A stretch of 9,337 nucleotides of DNA from Bacteroidales bacterium (GTDB taxonomy: Bacteria > Bacteroidota > Bacteroidia > Bacteroidales > GCA-2748055): assembly GCA_029934875.1 (NCBI GenBank), contig JAOZLK010000134.1:1-9337 (forward strand), given 5' to 3'. A program made the position numbers and the translations under genes. Numbering within the stretch: the stretch's first letter is position 1; every line of letters starts with the position of its first letter. Under the pieces are notes generated by a model. The model was given only the letters and a program-made list of their open reading frames with translations. It made no database searches and was not told the DNA's origin. Shown one piece after another: positions 1-6,988 of the stretch.

Positions 1-1076
1 TGGGTGTCTACGATCTTTTGATCATGACCGGGGGATTGGGTCCAACCAGGGACGATCTGACCAAAGAGACCCTCGCAGCTTACTTTGACAGTCCCATGGT
101 GATGGTACCAGAGGTGCTGGAAAAAATTACTGCGTTTTTTAAGGCGCGGGGCCGTGTCATGATAGATTCCAATGCAAGGCAGGCAGAAGTTCCGGCGGCA
201 TGCCAGGTATTGACCAATAACCATGGATCTGCACCCGGCATGTGGTTTGAAAAGGGTGGGAGTATACTGATCTCACTCCCCGGGGTTCCATACGAGATGA
301 AGGGGCTCATGCAGGAGGAGGTTCTTCCGAGGATCAGCGAAAGGGTTACTGTTCCTCAGGTGGTGCACCGGACCATTATGACCCAGGGCGTTGGTGAATC
401 CTTCCTTGCGGAGCTCATTAAAGATTGGGAGTCAGGCATTCCGGATTGTGTGAAACTGGCTTATCTGCCCAGGCCTGGCATTGTGCGCTTACGCCTGAGT
501 GCTTCGGGAAAATGTGCTGAAGATGCAATCCAAATACTTGATAAACTGGTTGGTAAGCTGCTGGAGATTATCCCGCAACATGTCTTCGGTTTTGATGATA
601 TTTCACTTGAACAAGCACTTGGTGATACACTGAAGGAGCGGAGCCTCACCGCGGCAACAGCAGAGAGCTGCACAGGGGGTAATATCGCACGTTTGCTAAC
701 ATCTGTTCCGGGAAGTTCGACTTATTTCTCAGGCTCGGTTATTGCATATCAGAACGATGTAAAAAGCTCAATTCTTAAGGTTGAAAATGGAGTTATCAAC
801 AGGTACGGGGCAGTAAGTAAGCAGGTTGTTGAGCTCATGGCCAGGGGGGTGATGAAAGCACTTGGGAGCGATACAGCCATGGCCACCTCGGGAGTTGCAG
901 GCCCCGATGGAGGCAGTGAAGAAAAGCCCGTGGGAACAACCTGGATATCTGTTGCTTATAAGGATAAAGTAGTTTCAAAAAAATATCTTTTTGGGGGTAC
1001 GCGAGAAAGAATTATCGACCAGGCTTCCTATACGGCAATGCAGCTTTTAAGAAGGTTGGTGTTGGACCTGTTATAA
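1..1076 (+). CDS. cinA: CinA family protein, N-terminally cut by the window edge (MoCF-like domain plus NMN amidohydrolase domain)
   Basis: The reading frame is open from the first bases (first full codon at position 3), so the true start lies upstream; about 60 residues are probably missing compared with the usual length of about 415. 357 residues are visible. The N-terminal part carries the MoCF/competence-damage signature TGGLGPTRDDLTKE just inside the window, then a SLPGVPYEM segment. The C-terminal domain, from about position 600, is a PncC-type nicotinamide mononucleotide amidohydrolase: it has TAESCTGG (657-680) with the expected active-site serine, the YQNDVK segment supplying the conserved lysine, and SGVAGPDGG followed by KPVGTTW. 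Family knowledge: PncC converts NMN to nicotinic acid mononucleotide in pyridine nucleotide salvage, and the N-terminal domain can hydrolyse ADP-ribose in some members. The fused two-domain form is the common one. The protein is presumably cytosolic. The competence role implied by the name is not supported by anything here. Confidence 0.95.
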   Translation, partial: GVYDLLIMTGGLGPTRDDLTKETLAAYFDSPMVMVPEVLEKITAFFKARGRVMIDSNARQAEVPAACQVLTNNHGSAPGMWFEKGGSILISLPGVPYEMKGLMQEEVLPRISERVTVPQVVHRTIMTQGVGESFLAELIKDWESGIPDCVKLAYLPRPGIVRLRLSASGKCAEDAIQILDKLVGKLLEIIPQHVFGFDDISLEQALGDTLKERSLTAATAESCTGGNIARLLTSVPGSSTYFSGSVIAYQNDVKSSILKVENGVINRYGAVSKQVVELMARGVMKALGSDTAMATSGVAGPDGGSEEKPVGTTWISVAYKDKVVSKKYLFGGTRERIIDQASYTAMQLLRRLVLDLL

Positions 1077-1085
1077 TGAGGTGTA

Positions 1086-1108
1086 TTCGGAGCGCTTTTT
1101 TGCTCGAA
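1086..1108 (+). terminator. weak hairpin after cinA
   Basis: TTC-G-GAGC (1086-1093) can pair with GCTCGAA (1102-1108), giving seven base pairs with one bulged G and an eight-base loop that is mostly T. It lies 10 bases after the cinA stop and just before the putative rpmB promoter. There is no T-run after the stem, so it would be a poor intrinsic terminator. It may be chance. Confidence 0.2.
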
Positions 1109-1111
1109 AAG

Positions 1112-1143
1112 TTTGATTATTCCATAAAAAATCGCGTAATTTG
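1112..1143 (+). promoter_or_regulatory. putative Bacteroidetes-type promoter of the rpmB operon
   Basis: TTTG at 1112-1115 is followed after 21 bases by TAATTTG at 1137-1143. This matches the Bacteroidetes primary sigma factor pattern (-33 TTTG, -7 TAnnTTTG), with one base fewer than consensus in the -7 element. Transcription would start near 1150 and leave a leader of about 30 bases before the rpmB ATG. It is the best match in the cinA-rpmB gap. The call is by eye and from consensus only. Confidence 0.5.
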
Positions 1144-1182
1144 CGCCTCGTTAGAAGAAATGATCTGAAATTTAAAGGAAAA

Positions 1183-1425
1183 ATGTCGAAAATTTGTCAG
1201 ATAACAGGTAAGAAAATGATGGTGGGAAATAATGTATCTCACTCAAAGCGAAGGACTAAAAGGACTTTTCAGCCCAACCTCTTCGATAAGAAGTTTTATC
1301 TTGAAGAAGAGGACAGGTATGTCAGTCTTCGCCTATCGGCGCAGGCCATTCGCACCATCAATAAGAACGGACTTAAAGTCACGCTTGACAAGGCCGTTAA
1401 AAAAGGATTTCTTAAATCTTATTAA
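1183..1425 (+). CDS. rpmB: 50S ribosomal protein bL28
   Basis: An 80-residue basic protein beginning [11 protein letters not shown], with the L28 core [19 protein letters not shown], then [15 protein letters not shown] and a lysine-rich end. bL28 is a structural protein of the large ribosomal subunit. Only one cysteine (residue 5) is present, so this is the zinc-free form without CxxC pairs. The ATG at 1183 is chosen because it gives the standard N-terminus; an in-frame TTG at 1141 would overlap the predicted promoter and add 14 residues foreign to the family. It is the first gene of a tight run: the next start is 12 bases after its stop, so co-transcription with rpmG is very likely. Confidence 0.97.
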   Translation: MSKICQITGKKMMVGNNVSHSKRRTKRTFQPNLFDKKFYLEEEDRYVSLRLSAQAIRTINKNGLKVTLDKAVKKGFLKSY

Positions 1426-1437
1426 TTAAAGTAGGAA

Positions 1438-1626
1438 ATGGCTAAAAAAGGTAAAGGAAACAGGGTACAGGTTATCCTCGAGTGCACAGAGCATAAAGAG
1501 AGCGGAATGCCTGGAACTTCTCGATATATTTCAACCAAGAACAGGAAGAATTCTCCTGACAGGCTTGAGCTGAAGAAGTACAATCCCGTATTGAAAAAAG
1601 TAACTATACACCGCGAAATCAAATAA
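1438..1626 (+). CDS. rpmG: 50S ribosomal protein bL33
   Basis: A 62-residue basic protein with the L33 signatures [39 protein letters not shown] and a C-terminal VTIHREIK. It is a structural component of the large ribosomal subunit. The family has zinc-binding (four Cys) and zinc-free forms; with one cysteine (residue 16) this is the zinc-free form, as for the neighbouring bL28. A matched pair of C-minus paralogues suggests these are the housekeeping copies, though zinc-regulated copies elsewhere in the genome cannot be excluded. It lies between rpmB (12-base gap) and the DUF4295 gene (11-base gap), all on one strand. Confidence 0.97.
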   Translation: MAKKGKGNRVQVILECTEHKESGMPGTSRYISTKNRKNSPDRLELKKYNPVLKKVTIHREIK

Positions 1627-1637
1627 GGATCTGAAAA

Positions 1638-1790
1638 ATGGCTAAGAAAGTAGTTGCAAGTTTGCAGAGTGGAGAAGGAAGGACTTTTACAAAGTGCATC
1701 AAAATGGTGCGTTCTACCAAATCCGGAGCATATATGTTCGAAGAAGAAATGGTACACAATGATCATATCAAAGATTTCTTTGCTAACTAA
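1638..1790 (+). CDS. DUF4295 small basic protein, probable Bacteroidota-specific ribosomal protein bL38
   Basis: A 50-residue protein starting MAKKVVASLQSGEGRTFTK, continuing IKMVRSTKSGAYMFEEEMV and ending HNDHIKDFFAN. I recognise this as the DUF4295 family, found directly after rpmG in Bacteroidota. From memory, the cryo-EM structure of the Flavobacterium johnsoniae 70S ribosome revealed a new large-subunit protein named bL38, and I believe DUF4295 is that protein; the identification is recalled, not proven here. Seen directly: a lysine-rich N-terminus, small size, the same strand, an 11-base gap after rpmG, and a strong terminator 22 bases after the stop, so it is the last gene of the bL28-bL33 operon. 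AAGGA at 1625-1629, overlapping the rpmG stop, sits eight bases before the ATG. It is short enough to be missed by gene callers with a length cut-off. Confidence 0.9.
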   Translation: MAKKVVASLQSGEGRTFTKCIKMVRSTKSGAYMFEEEMVHNDHIKDFFAN

Positions 1791-1812
1791 TCATTGTTTC
1801 TCCTATAATATG

Positions 1813-1846
1813 AGAGCTTTCTTAATCCTAAGAAAGCTCTTTTTAT
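1813..1846 (+). terminator. intrinsic terminator of the rpmB-rpmG-bL38 operon
   Basis: A perfect 12-bp stem, AGAGCTTTCTTA (1813-1824) with TAAGAAAGCTCT (1829-1840), closes on a four-base loop ATCC and runs straight into TTTTATAT. This is a textbook rho-independent terminator placed 22 bases after the small ribosomal protein gene. It separates that operon from ftsY. The stem is symmetrical, but the reverse strand lacks a gene that would need it. Confidence 0.92.
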
Positions 1847-1849
1847 ATA

Positions 1850-1896
1850 CACTAAGTACCACACTGAGCACTAAGCACTAACACCTGAGTACTGTA
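1850..1896. repeat. tandem 7-bp repeats, consensus CACTRAG, upstream of ftsY
   Basis: CACTAAG occurs at 1850-1856. After a five-base spacer five heptamers follow in phase from 1862: CACTGAG, CACTAAG, CACTAAC, ACCTGAG and TACTGTA, increasingly degenerate towards the ftsY ATG at 1899. The array fills nearly all the space between the terminator and ftsY. A 7-bp period is not coding, and no gene is supported here. Function is unknown; it could be replication slippage, a binding array or part of a dispersed intergenic repeat family. Confidence 0.75.
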
Positions 1897-1898
1897 TT

Positions 1899-2840
1899 AT
1901 GGGTCTGTTTTCATCTGATAAGAAAAAGAACCTTAACCAGGGTCTCGAAAAAACCAAGGAGAGTGTGTTTAAAAAACTCTCCAGGGCAGTTGCTGGTAAA
2001 TCAAAGGTGGATGATGATGTTCTCGATAATTTGGAGGAGGTTTTAATCACTTCGGATGTGGGGGTGGATACAACACTGCGCATAATTGAACGGATTGAGA
2101 GTCGGGTCACAAAGGATAAGTACTTAAATACAAGTGAACTAAACGTCATTCTCAAGGAAGAAATTGCAGCCCTCCTGGAGGAGAATAACTCTAGCCTGGT
2201 GGCCTCATTTGATGAGCCCCTGCCAAAGAAGCCCTACGTGATAATGGTGGTAGGGGTGAACGGAGTTGGAAAAACCACTACCATTGGCAAACTTGCCCAC
2301 CATTTCAAGGCGGGAGGTAAAAAGGTGATCCTGGGAGCTGCAGATACATTCAGGGCTGCCGCTGTTGATCAGCTGGTCATCTGGGCCGATCGTGTGGGTG
2401 TGGATATTGTCAAGCAGGATATGGGTTCAGATCCCGCTTCGGTTGCGTATGATACCCTTTCCTCAGCTATTTCAGCAAATGCCGACGTTGTAATCATTGA
2501 TACAGCGGGGCGACTTCATAACAAAGTTAACCTGATGAATGAGCTGAATAAAATCAACCGGGTCATGCAAAAGGTAATACCTGATGCGCCCCACGAGATT
2601 CTGCTTGTACTTGATGGCTCAACCGGGCAAAATGCCTTTGAGCAGGCAAAACAATTTACTGCGACCACACAGGTAAATGCCCTGGCCCTAACCAAGTTAG
2701 ACGGAACCGCCAAAGGTGGTGTCGTTATTGGTATTTCCGATCAATTCCAAATACCTGTAAAGTACATCGGGATTGGGGAGAAGATGGAAGATCTCCAGGT
2801 TTTTAACCGGGTTGATTTTGTCGACAGCCTCTTTAGCTAG
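1899..2840 (+). CDS. ftsY: signal recognition particle receptor FtsY (SRP-type GTPase)
   Basis: 313 residues with the N and G domains of SRP GTPases. The helical N domain spans roughly residues 20-100 and contains the DDDVLDNLEEVLITSDVGVDTT segment. The G domain shows the P-loop GVNGVGKT (119-126), DTFRAAA (149-155), DTAGR (201-205), TKLDGTAKGG (265-274) and the C-terminal GIGEKMEDL (291-299). FtsY docks SRP-ribosome-nascent chain complexes at the inner membrane and hands them to the Sec translocon, with reciprocal GTP hydrolysis between FtsY and Ffh. It lacks the long acidic A domain of enterobacterial FtsY; the short lysine-rich, probably amphipathic start (MGLFSSDKKK) is the likely membrane-binding element. 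Ffh differs by its methionine-rich M domain, absent here. No convincing Shine-Dalgarno sequence precedes the ATG. rimO begins 20 bases after its stop, so the two probably share a transcript. Confidence 0.97.
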   Translation: MGLFSSDKKKNLNQGLEKTKESVFKKLSRAVAGKSKVDDDVLDNLEEVLITSDVGVDTTLRIIERIESRVTKDKYLNTSELNVILKEEIAALLEENNSSLVASFDEPLPKKPYVIMVVGVNGVGKTTTIGKLAHHFKAGGKKVILGAADTFRAAAVDQLVIWADRVGVDIVKQDMGSDPASVAYDTLSSAISANADVVIIDTAGRLHNKVNLMNELNKINRVMQKVIPDAPHEILLVLDGSTGQNAFEQAKQFTATTQVNALALTKLDGTAKGGVVIGISDQFQIPVKYIGIGEKMEDLQVFNRVDFVDSLFS

Positions 2841-2860
2841 CACACTTTATATTCTTTAGC

Positions 2861-4147
2861 ATGATTGTAAATATTATTACACTGGGTTGTTCCAAAAACC
2901 TGGTGGATTCTGAGCATTTACTTTCCCAGTTCAGGGCATCCGGATACAGGGTTATGCATGATGAGCAGGAAGCCAATGCTGACCTGGTTATCATCAATAC
3001 CTGTGGATTCATCCTTGATGCCAAGGAGGAGTCGGTTGATACAATTATGCATTACATAGGGGAGAAGAAAGAAGGTCGGATACAGAAGCTATTTGTAATG
3101 GGTTGTCTTTCTGAGCGCTACAGGGATGATCTTCGAGCTGAGTTACCTGAGGTGGATGGATTTTTCGGAGTATGGGAAATGGCCCGGATCCTGGAAGAGG
3201 CGGGCAGCAGTCTTGATAGCAGACTTCTTACAGAAAGGCTTATTACAACCCCTTCTCATTACGCCTACCTTAAGGTGTCGGAAGGGTGCAACCGTACCTG
3301 TGCTTTCTGTGCCATACCGGGTATACGGGGAAAACAACAATCCATTTCCATTGATCAGCTGGTAACAGAAAGCAGGAATCTTGTCAAAGGAGGAGTTAAG
3401 GAGTTGATCCTGATTGCCCAGGATCTGACCAACTATGGCATTGACATATACCAGCGCCGTGCCCTGGCAGATCTACTCAGGGAATTGATCAGCATTGATG
3501 GCCTGGAGTGGATCCGGCTTCATTATGCTTACCCCACTGGTTTTCCCGAAGAGGTAATTGAACTGATGGCCACAGAGGAAAAGATATGCAACTATATGGA
3601 TATTCCGATCCAGCATGTCAATGACCAGGTTCTGTCAGACATGGGCAGGGGCCACGATCGGGAAAAACTCGAGAGGCTATTAAATCTGTTCAGAGAGAAA
3701 GTGCCTGATGTGGCACTGAGGACAACAGTATTAACAGGTTTCCCCGGGGAATCTGATGAGGCTTTCAAAGAGCTGCTTGATTTCATTTCAGAATTCAGGT
3801 TTGACAGGCTTGGTGTTTTTCCCTATTCACATGAGGACGATACCCCTGCTCATCGATTGTTTAAAGATGAGATTCCTGAGAAGATAAAACACAAGAGGGC
3901 AGAGGCTGTCATGGAAACGCAACAGGACATATCGCTTCAACTGAATGAAGCGAGAATCGGAAAAACATTTAAGGTTCTGATCGACAGGGAAGAAGAGGAG
4001 TATTATATCGGGCGTACCCAGTATGACTCACCAGAGGTAGATAATGAGGTGATGGTTCCCAATGACAAGAAACTGGTCATTGGTGATTTTTACCAGGTAA
4101 GCATTACAGAAGCTGCCGAATTCGATCTCTTCGGTATTGTAATTTAA
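2861..4147 (+). CDS. rimO: ribosomal protein uS12 methylthiotransferase RimO (radical SAM)
   Basis: 428 residues, normal family length. The N-terminal UPF0004 methylthiotransferase domain starts ITLGCSKNLVDSE and supplies three cluster cysteines at 10, 48 and 82. The radical SAM motif CNRTCAFC gives cysteines 143, 147 and 150 for the SAM-binding 4Fe-4S cluster. A TRAM domain occupies about residues 362-428. The GCSKNLVDSE and YLKVSEGCNRTCAFCAIP signatures fit RimO better than its tRNA-modifying relatives MiaB and MtaB. RimO adds a methylthio group to the beta carbon of the conserved aspartate (Asp88 or its equivalent) of ribosomal protein uS12, using two SAM molecules and an auxiliary 4Fe-4S cluster. 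It lies 20 bases after ftsY, apparently in the same transcription unit. Its stop codon overlaps the end of clpC on the other strand. Confidence 0.96.
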   Translation: MIVNIITLGCSKNLVDSEHLLSQFRASGYRVMHDEQEANADLVIINTCGFILDAKEESVDTIMHYIGEKKEGRIQKLFVMGCLSERYRDDLRAELPEVDGFFGVWEMARILEEAGSSLDSRLLTERLITTPSHYAYLKVSEGCNRTCAFCAIPGIRGKQQSISIDQLVTESRNLVKGGVKELILIAQDLTNYGIDIYQRRALADLLRELISIDGLEWIRLHYAYPTGFPEEVIELMATEEKICNYMDIPIQHVNDQVLSDMGRGHDREKLERLLNLFREKVPDVALRTTVLTGFPGESDEAFKELLDFISEFRFDRLGVFPYSHEDDTPAHRLFKDEIPEKIKHKRAEAVMETQQDISLQLNEARIGKTFKVLIDREEEEYYIGRTQYDSPEVDNEVMVPNDKKLVIGDFYQVSITEAAEFDLFGIVI

Positions 4148-6777
4148 TCCTTCTTCGGCCCCTCGTCCAGCGCTGGTGGCTCTTCAGTTTTGCTAGCCTT
4201 ACCTTTAGCCGGAAGTTCTTTCTTGGCCTTAGGTAATACACCCTTTTTCTTTTGGATGGCCACAGTGATTTCTTCTTTTTCACTGTCAAAGTCCACTAAC
4301 ATCGTATCGCCCTCTACCAGTGAAGATTTTATGATGGTCTCAGCCATCGGATCCTCAAGGTATTTCTGAATAGCTCTTTTCAGCGGCCTGGCTCCATACT
4401 GAATATCATAGCCTTTATCCAATACAAAGTCTTTTGCCTCATCCGTAAGCTTCACCTCGAAGCCCAGAGTTTTAACCCTGGTGAAGAGACCTTTCAGTTC
4501 GATATCGATGATCTTGTGTATATCATCCCTGGAAAGGGTATTAAACAGAACCACATCATCAATACGGTTCAGAAACTCAGGAGCAAATGCTCTTTTTAAA
4601 GCTTTCTGAATCACACCTTTAGCATAGTCGTTTGATGCACTCTGCCTGGTTTTGGTGGCGAATCCAACACCTTGACCGAAATCTTTCAGTTCCCGGGTTC
4701 CAATATTGGAGGTCATGATCACTATGGTGTTCCTGAAATCCACCCGTCTTCCCAGGCTGTCGGTAAGCTGTCCTTCATCAAGAACCTGGAGCAGGATGTT
4801 AAATACATCGGGGTGGGCTTTCTCAATCTCATCCAGCAGAACTACTGCATAAGGTTTACGACGTACCTTTTCTGTTAACTGGCCTCCCTCTTCATATCCC
4901 ACATATCCCGGAGGTGCTCCAACGAGCCTTGATATGGAGAATTTCTCCATATATTCACTCATATCGATGCGGATCAGATTATCAATTGATTCGAAAAGAT
5001 ATTCGGCGAGTACTTTGGCCATCTGGGTTTTTCCCACTCCTGTGGGGCCCAGAAAAACAAAGGTGCCGATGGGTTTGTTTGGATCCTTCAACCCGGCCCT
5101 GTTACGCTGTATGGATTTGACCACTTTGCCAATGGCTTCATCCTGACCGATGACGCTGCCCCTCAGTTCCTCAGCCATTTTCAGCAGCCTGGCGCCTTCA
5201 GCCTGGGCTATTCTCTGAACCGGCACTCCGGTCATCATGGCAACCACCTCAGCTACCTTGTCTTCATCAACAGTTTCCCGGTTTTGAGAAAGCTCTTTTT
5301 CCCATTTCTTCTTCTCAGAATCAAGCTTGTCCAGCAACTCCTTCTCTTTGTCGCGATAGCTGGCAGCTTTTTCGAAATTCTGATTTTTTACAGCCTGAAT
5401 CTTTTCCTGCTTACTTCTTTCAATCTCCTTCTCAAGATCCACAATCCGGTCGGGTACGACGATGTTGGAAATGTGAACCCGTGAGCCTGACTCATCAAGT
5501 GCATCAATCGCTTTATCCGGAAGATGCCGGTCACTTATATAACGCTGCGTAAGTTTCACACATGCTTTGATGGCGTCTTCAGTATAGAATACATTGTGGT
5601 GATCTTCGTATCTCTCCTTGATATTTTTGAGAATTTCAACGGTCTCATCGGCTGTTGTGGGATCTACCAGTATCTTCTGGAACCTTCTTTCCAGCGCTCC
5701 ATCCTTTTCAATGTGTTGCCTGTATTCGTCCAGGGTAGTGGCTCCGATACATTGGATTTCACCCCTGGCAAGGGCTGGTTTCAGCATATTAGCAGCATCC
5801 AGAGACCCGGTGGCTCCACCTGCACCTACGATGGTGTGAATCTCGTCTATAAAGAGAATAATGGAGGGATTTTTGGTCAGTTCATTGAGAATGGCCTTCA
5901 TTCTTTCCTCGAACTGGCCCCTGTATTTGGTTCCGGCAACAATTGATGCGAGATCCAGGGTGACCACACGCTTATCAAAAAGCACACGACTTACCTTTCT
6001 CTGAATAATCCTCAGAGCAAGTCCTTCTGCAATAGCTGATTTACCTACACCGGGTTCGCCGATCAGGATTGGATTGTTCTTTTTTCTCCTGCTTAGAATC
6101 TGAGCCAGACGCTCAATTTCGATTTCCCTGCCAACTACCGGGTCGAGGCGATCCTCTTCTGCTGCTTTAGTAAGATCAATTCCGAAATTATCAAGGACCG
6201 GAGTTTCTGAACTGGACTTGGAAGGAGCACCAGGACTTCCCTTGCTGCTTCCGCCACCAGGACCACTTCCGCCACCACTACCTCCAAAGGGGCCTTTAGA
6301 CTCATCATCCTCATCCCCGGGGAAATCTGCCCGGCTTTCAGGCAAGGAGTCGGAGATTTCCTGCTTTACTTTATTATAGGAAATTTCATTCTCCACAAGG
6401 TACCTTGTAGCATAATTGTTCTCATCCTTCAGAATTGCAAGCAGAAGGTGATTTGTATCGATTGTCTTTTCTTTCATGGAACGTGCCTCCAGGTGAGTAA
6501 GCTTCAGAATTCGCTCCGCGCTCTTTAACAAGGGGAGGCTGTCAGGATCAGTAACCGGAGAGGGTTGTTCGTTGCGAATACTTTTTTCAATGGCCATCCT
6601 GAGATCATAAAGTTCCACCCCAAGTACAACAAGCACATCGATCGCAAGTCCCTCGCCATCTCTTAATATTCCAAGAAAAAGGTGCTCAATGCTTATGTGG
6701 GAATTCCCCAGCCTAACCGCCTCTTCCTTACTGTATCCCAGTACATCTTTTATTCTCTGTGAAAACTGTGCATCCAT
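4144..6777 (-). CDS. clpC: ATP-dependent Clp protease ATP-binding subunit ClpC (Hsp100 unfoldase)
   Basis: 877 residues. Two Clp N-terminal repeats (about 3-65 and 78-145) are followed by a glycine/serine-rich linker (161-190). The first AAA+ module has Walker A GEPGVGKS (240-247) and Walker B LFIDE (308-312). The middle helical region contains a UVR-like segment (about 463-485), as in ClpC and unlike the longer M-domain of ClpB. The second AAA+ module has Walker A GPTGVGKT (577-584), Walker B VLLDE (646-650) and sensor-2 GARPLKR (795-801). A VGF tripeptide (704-706) matches the loop that docks on ClpP. It therefore should unfold substrates and feed them to ClpP; no clpP or adaptor gene is in the window. 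A lysine/proline/alanine-rich tail (about 843-877) extends beyond the D2 small domain and looks disordered. The ATG at 6777 gives a normal N-terminus. It is transcribed divergently from gyrA. Confidence 0.96.
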   Translation of the reverse strand: MDAQFSQRIKDVLGYSKEEAVRLGNSHISIEHLFLGILRDGEGLAIDVLVVLGVELYDLRMAIEKSIRNEQPSPVTDPDSLPLLKSAERILKLTHLEARSMKEKTIDTNHLLLAILKDENNYATRYLVENEISYNKVKQEISDSLPESRADFPGDEDDESKGPFGGSGGGSGPGGGSSKGSPGAPSKSSSETPVLDNFGIDLTKAAEEDRLDPVVGREIEIERLAQILSRRKKNNPILIGEPGVGKSAIAEGLALRIIQRKVSRVLFDKRVVTLDLASIVAGTKYRGQFEERMKAILNELTKNPSIILFIDEIHTIVGAGGATGSLDAANMLKPALARGEIQCIGATTLDEYRQHIEKDGALERRFQKILVDPTTADETVEILKNIKERYEDHHNVFYTEDAIKACVKLTQRYISDRHLPDKAIDALDESGSRVHISNIVVPDRIVDLEKEIERSKQEKIQAVKNQNFEKAASYRDKEKELLDKLDSEKKKWEKELSQNRETVDEDKVAEVVAMMTGVPVQRIAQAEGARLLKMAEELRGSVIGQDEAIGKVVKSIQRNRAGLKDPNKPIGTFVFLGPTGVGKTQMAKVLAEYLFESIDNLIRIDMSEYMEKFSISRLVGAPPGYVGYEEGGQLTEKVRRKPYAVVLLDEIEKAHPDVFNILLQVLDEGQLTDSLGRRVDFRNTIVIMTSNIGTRELKDFGQGVGFATKTRQSASNDYAKGVIQKALKRAFAPEFLNRIDDVVLFNTLSRDDIHKIIDIELKGLFTRVKTLGFEVKLTDEAKDFVLDKGYDIQYGARPLKRAIQKYLEDPMAETIIKSSLVEGDTMLVDFDSEKEEITVAIQKKKGVLPKAKKELPAKGKASKTEEPPALDEGPKKD

Positions 6778-6808
6778 CTGATAAATCCCCTTCTATTTTA
6801 TGTTGAAA

Positions 6809-6840
6809 CAAAGTAACTAATAAGGCGCGAATATATCAAT
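6809..6840 (-). promoter_or_regulatory. clpC: possible clpC promoter
   Basis: Read on the minus strand, ATTG (6840-6837) is followed after 20 bases by TTACTTTG (6816-6809). This resembles the Bacteroidetes -33/-7 pattern with one mismatch in the -7 element and an incomplete -33 element. It would give a leader of about 25 bases. No CIRCE or CtsR-like operator is visible. The assignment is tentative. Confidence 0.35.
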
Positions 6841-6883
6841 AGAACAATTATCTATTATAAACAGTTCAATGTTAATAAAAGCC

Positions 6884-6905
6884 CCTTAAAACGGAGGTTT
6901 TTAGG
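6884..6905. repeat. imperfect inverted repeat in the clpC-gyrA spacer
   Basis: CCTTAAAAC (6884-6892) and GTTTTTAGG (6897-6905) pair at eight of nine positions around a four-base GGAG loop. It could be a small hairpin in a gyrA leader or a protein-binding dyad. No T-run follows the stem, so it is not a good terminator. Confidence 0.45.
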
Positions 6906-6917
6906 ACGGAAATAACT

Positions 6918-6949
6918 ATTTTCGTATGTCGATTTTTATAATCGAAAAT
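6918..6949. repeat. nested inverted repeats upstream of gyrA
   Basis: Two overlapping dyads are present. TCGATT (6929-6934) and AATCGA (6940-6945) flank TTTAT. ATTTTCG (6918-6924) and CGAAAAT (6943-6949) form an outer pair that shares the CGA bases with the inner one, so the two pairings exclude each other. They end about 40 bases before the gyrA ATG. This could be an operator or a switchable RNA hairpin; AT-rich chance pairing is also possible. No confident gyrA promoter was found among them. Confidence 0.45.
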
Positions 6950-6988
6950 GCAAGATTAACATATTGATAATTAACGACTTAGAAATAG

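Noticed and set aside
18..20. TTG as a possible start of the cinA gene
   Set aside because: The frame stays open and CinA-like upstream to the window edge, so the gene simply begins outside the window.
1141..1182. Upstream in-frame TTG start adding 14 residues to bL28
   Set aside because: It falls in the predicted -7 promoter element, and the ATG at 1183 gives the family's normal N-terminus.
1174..1437. GGA/AGGA close to the rpmB and rpmG starts as Shine-Dalgarno sites
   Set aside because: Spacing to the ATG is only 1-3 bases, too short; they are better seen as the A-rich context usual before starts in Bacteroidota.
1422..1766. 114-codon open frame on the minus strand
   Set aside because: It lies antisense to rpmG and the bL38 gene and has no recognisable domain.
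1654..1881. 75-codon open frame on the plus strand
   Set aside because: It is out of frame with the bL38 gene and reads through the terminator and the heptamer repeat.
4167..4176. Ten-base palindrome CCAGCGCTGG near the clpC 3' end
   Set aside because: It has no loop, lies within the coding tail of clpC, and is explained by the Pro-Ala-Leu codons.
5524..5946. 140-codon open frame antisense to clpC
   Set aside because: It covers the first AAA+ module of clpC on the opposite strand and shows no domain; a shadow of codon bias.
6937..6942. Perfect TATAAT upstream of gyrA
   Set aside because: No TTGACA-like box at proper spacing, and Bacteroidota sigma factors use a different -7 consensus; it falls inside an AT-rich dyad.
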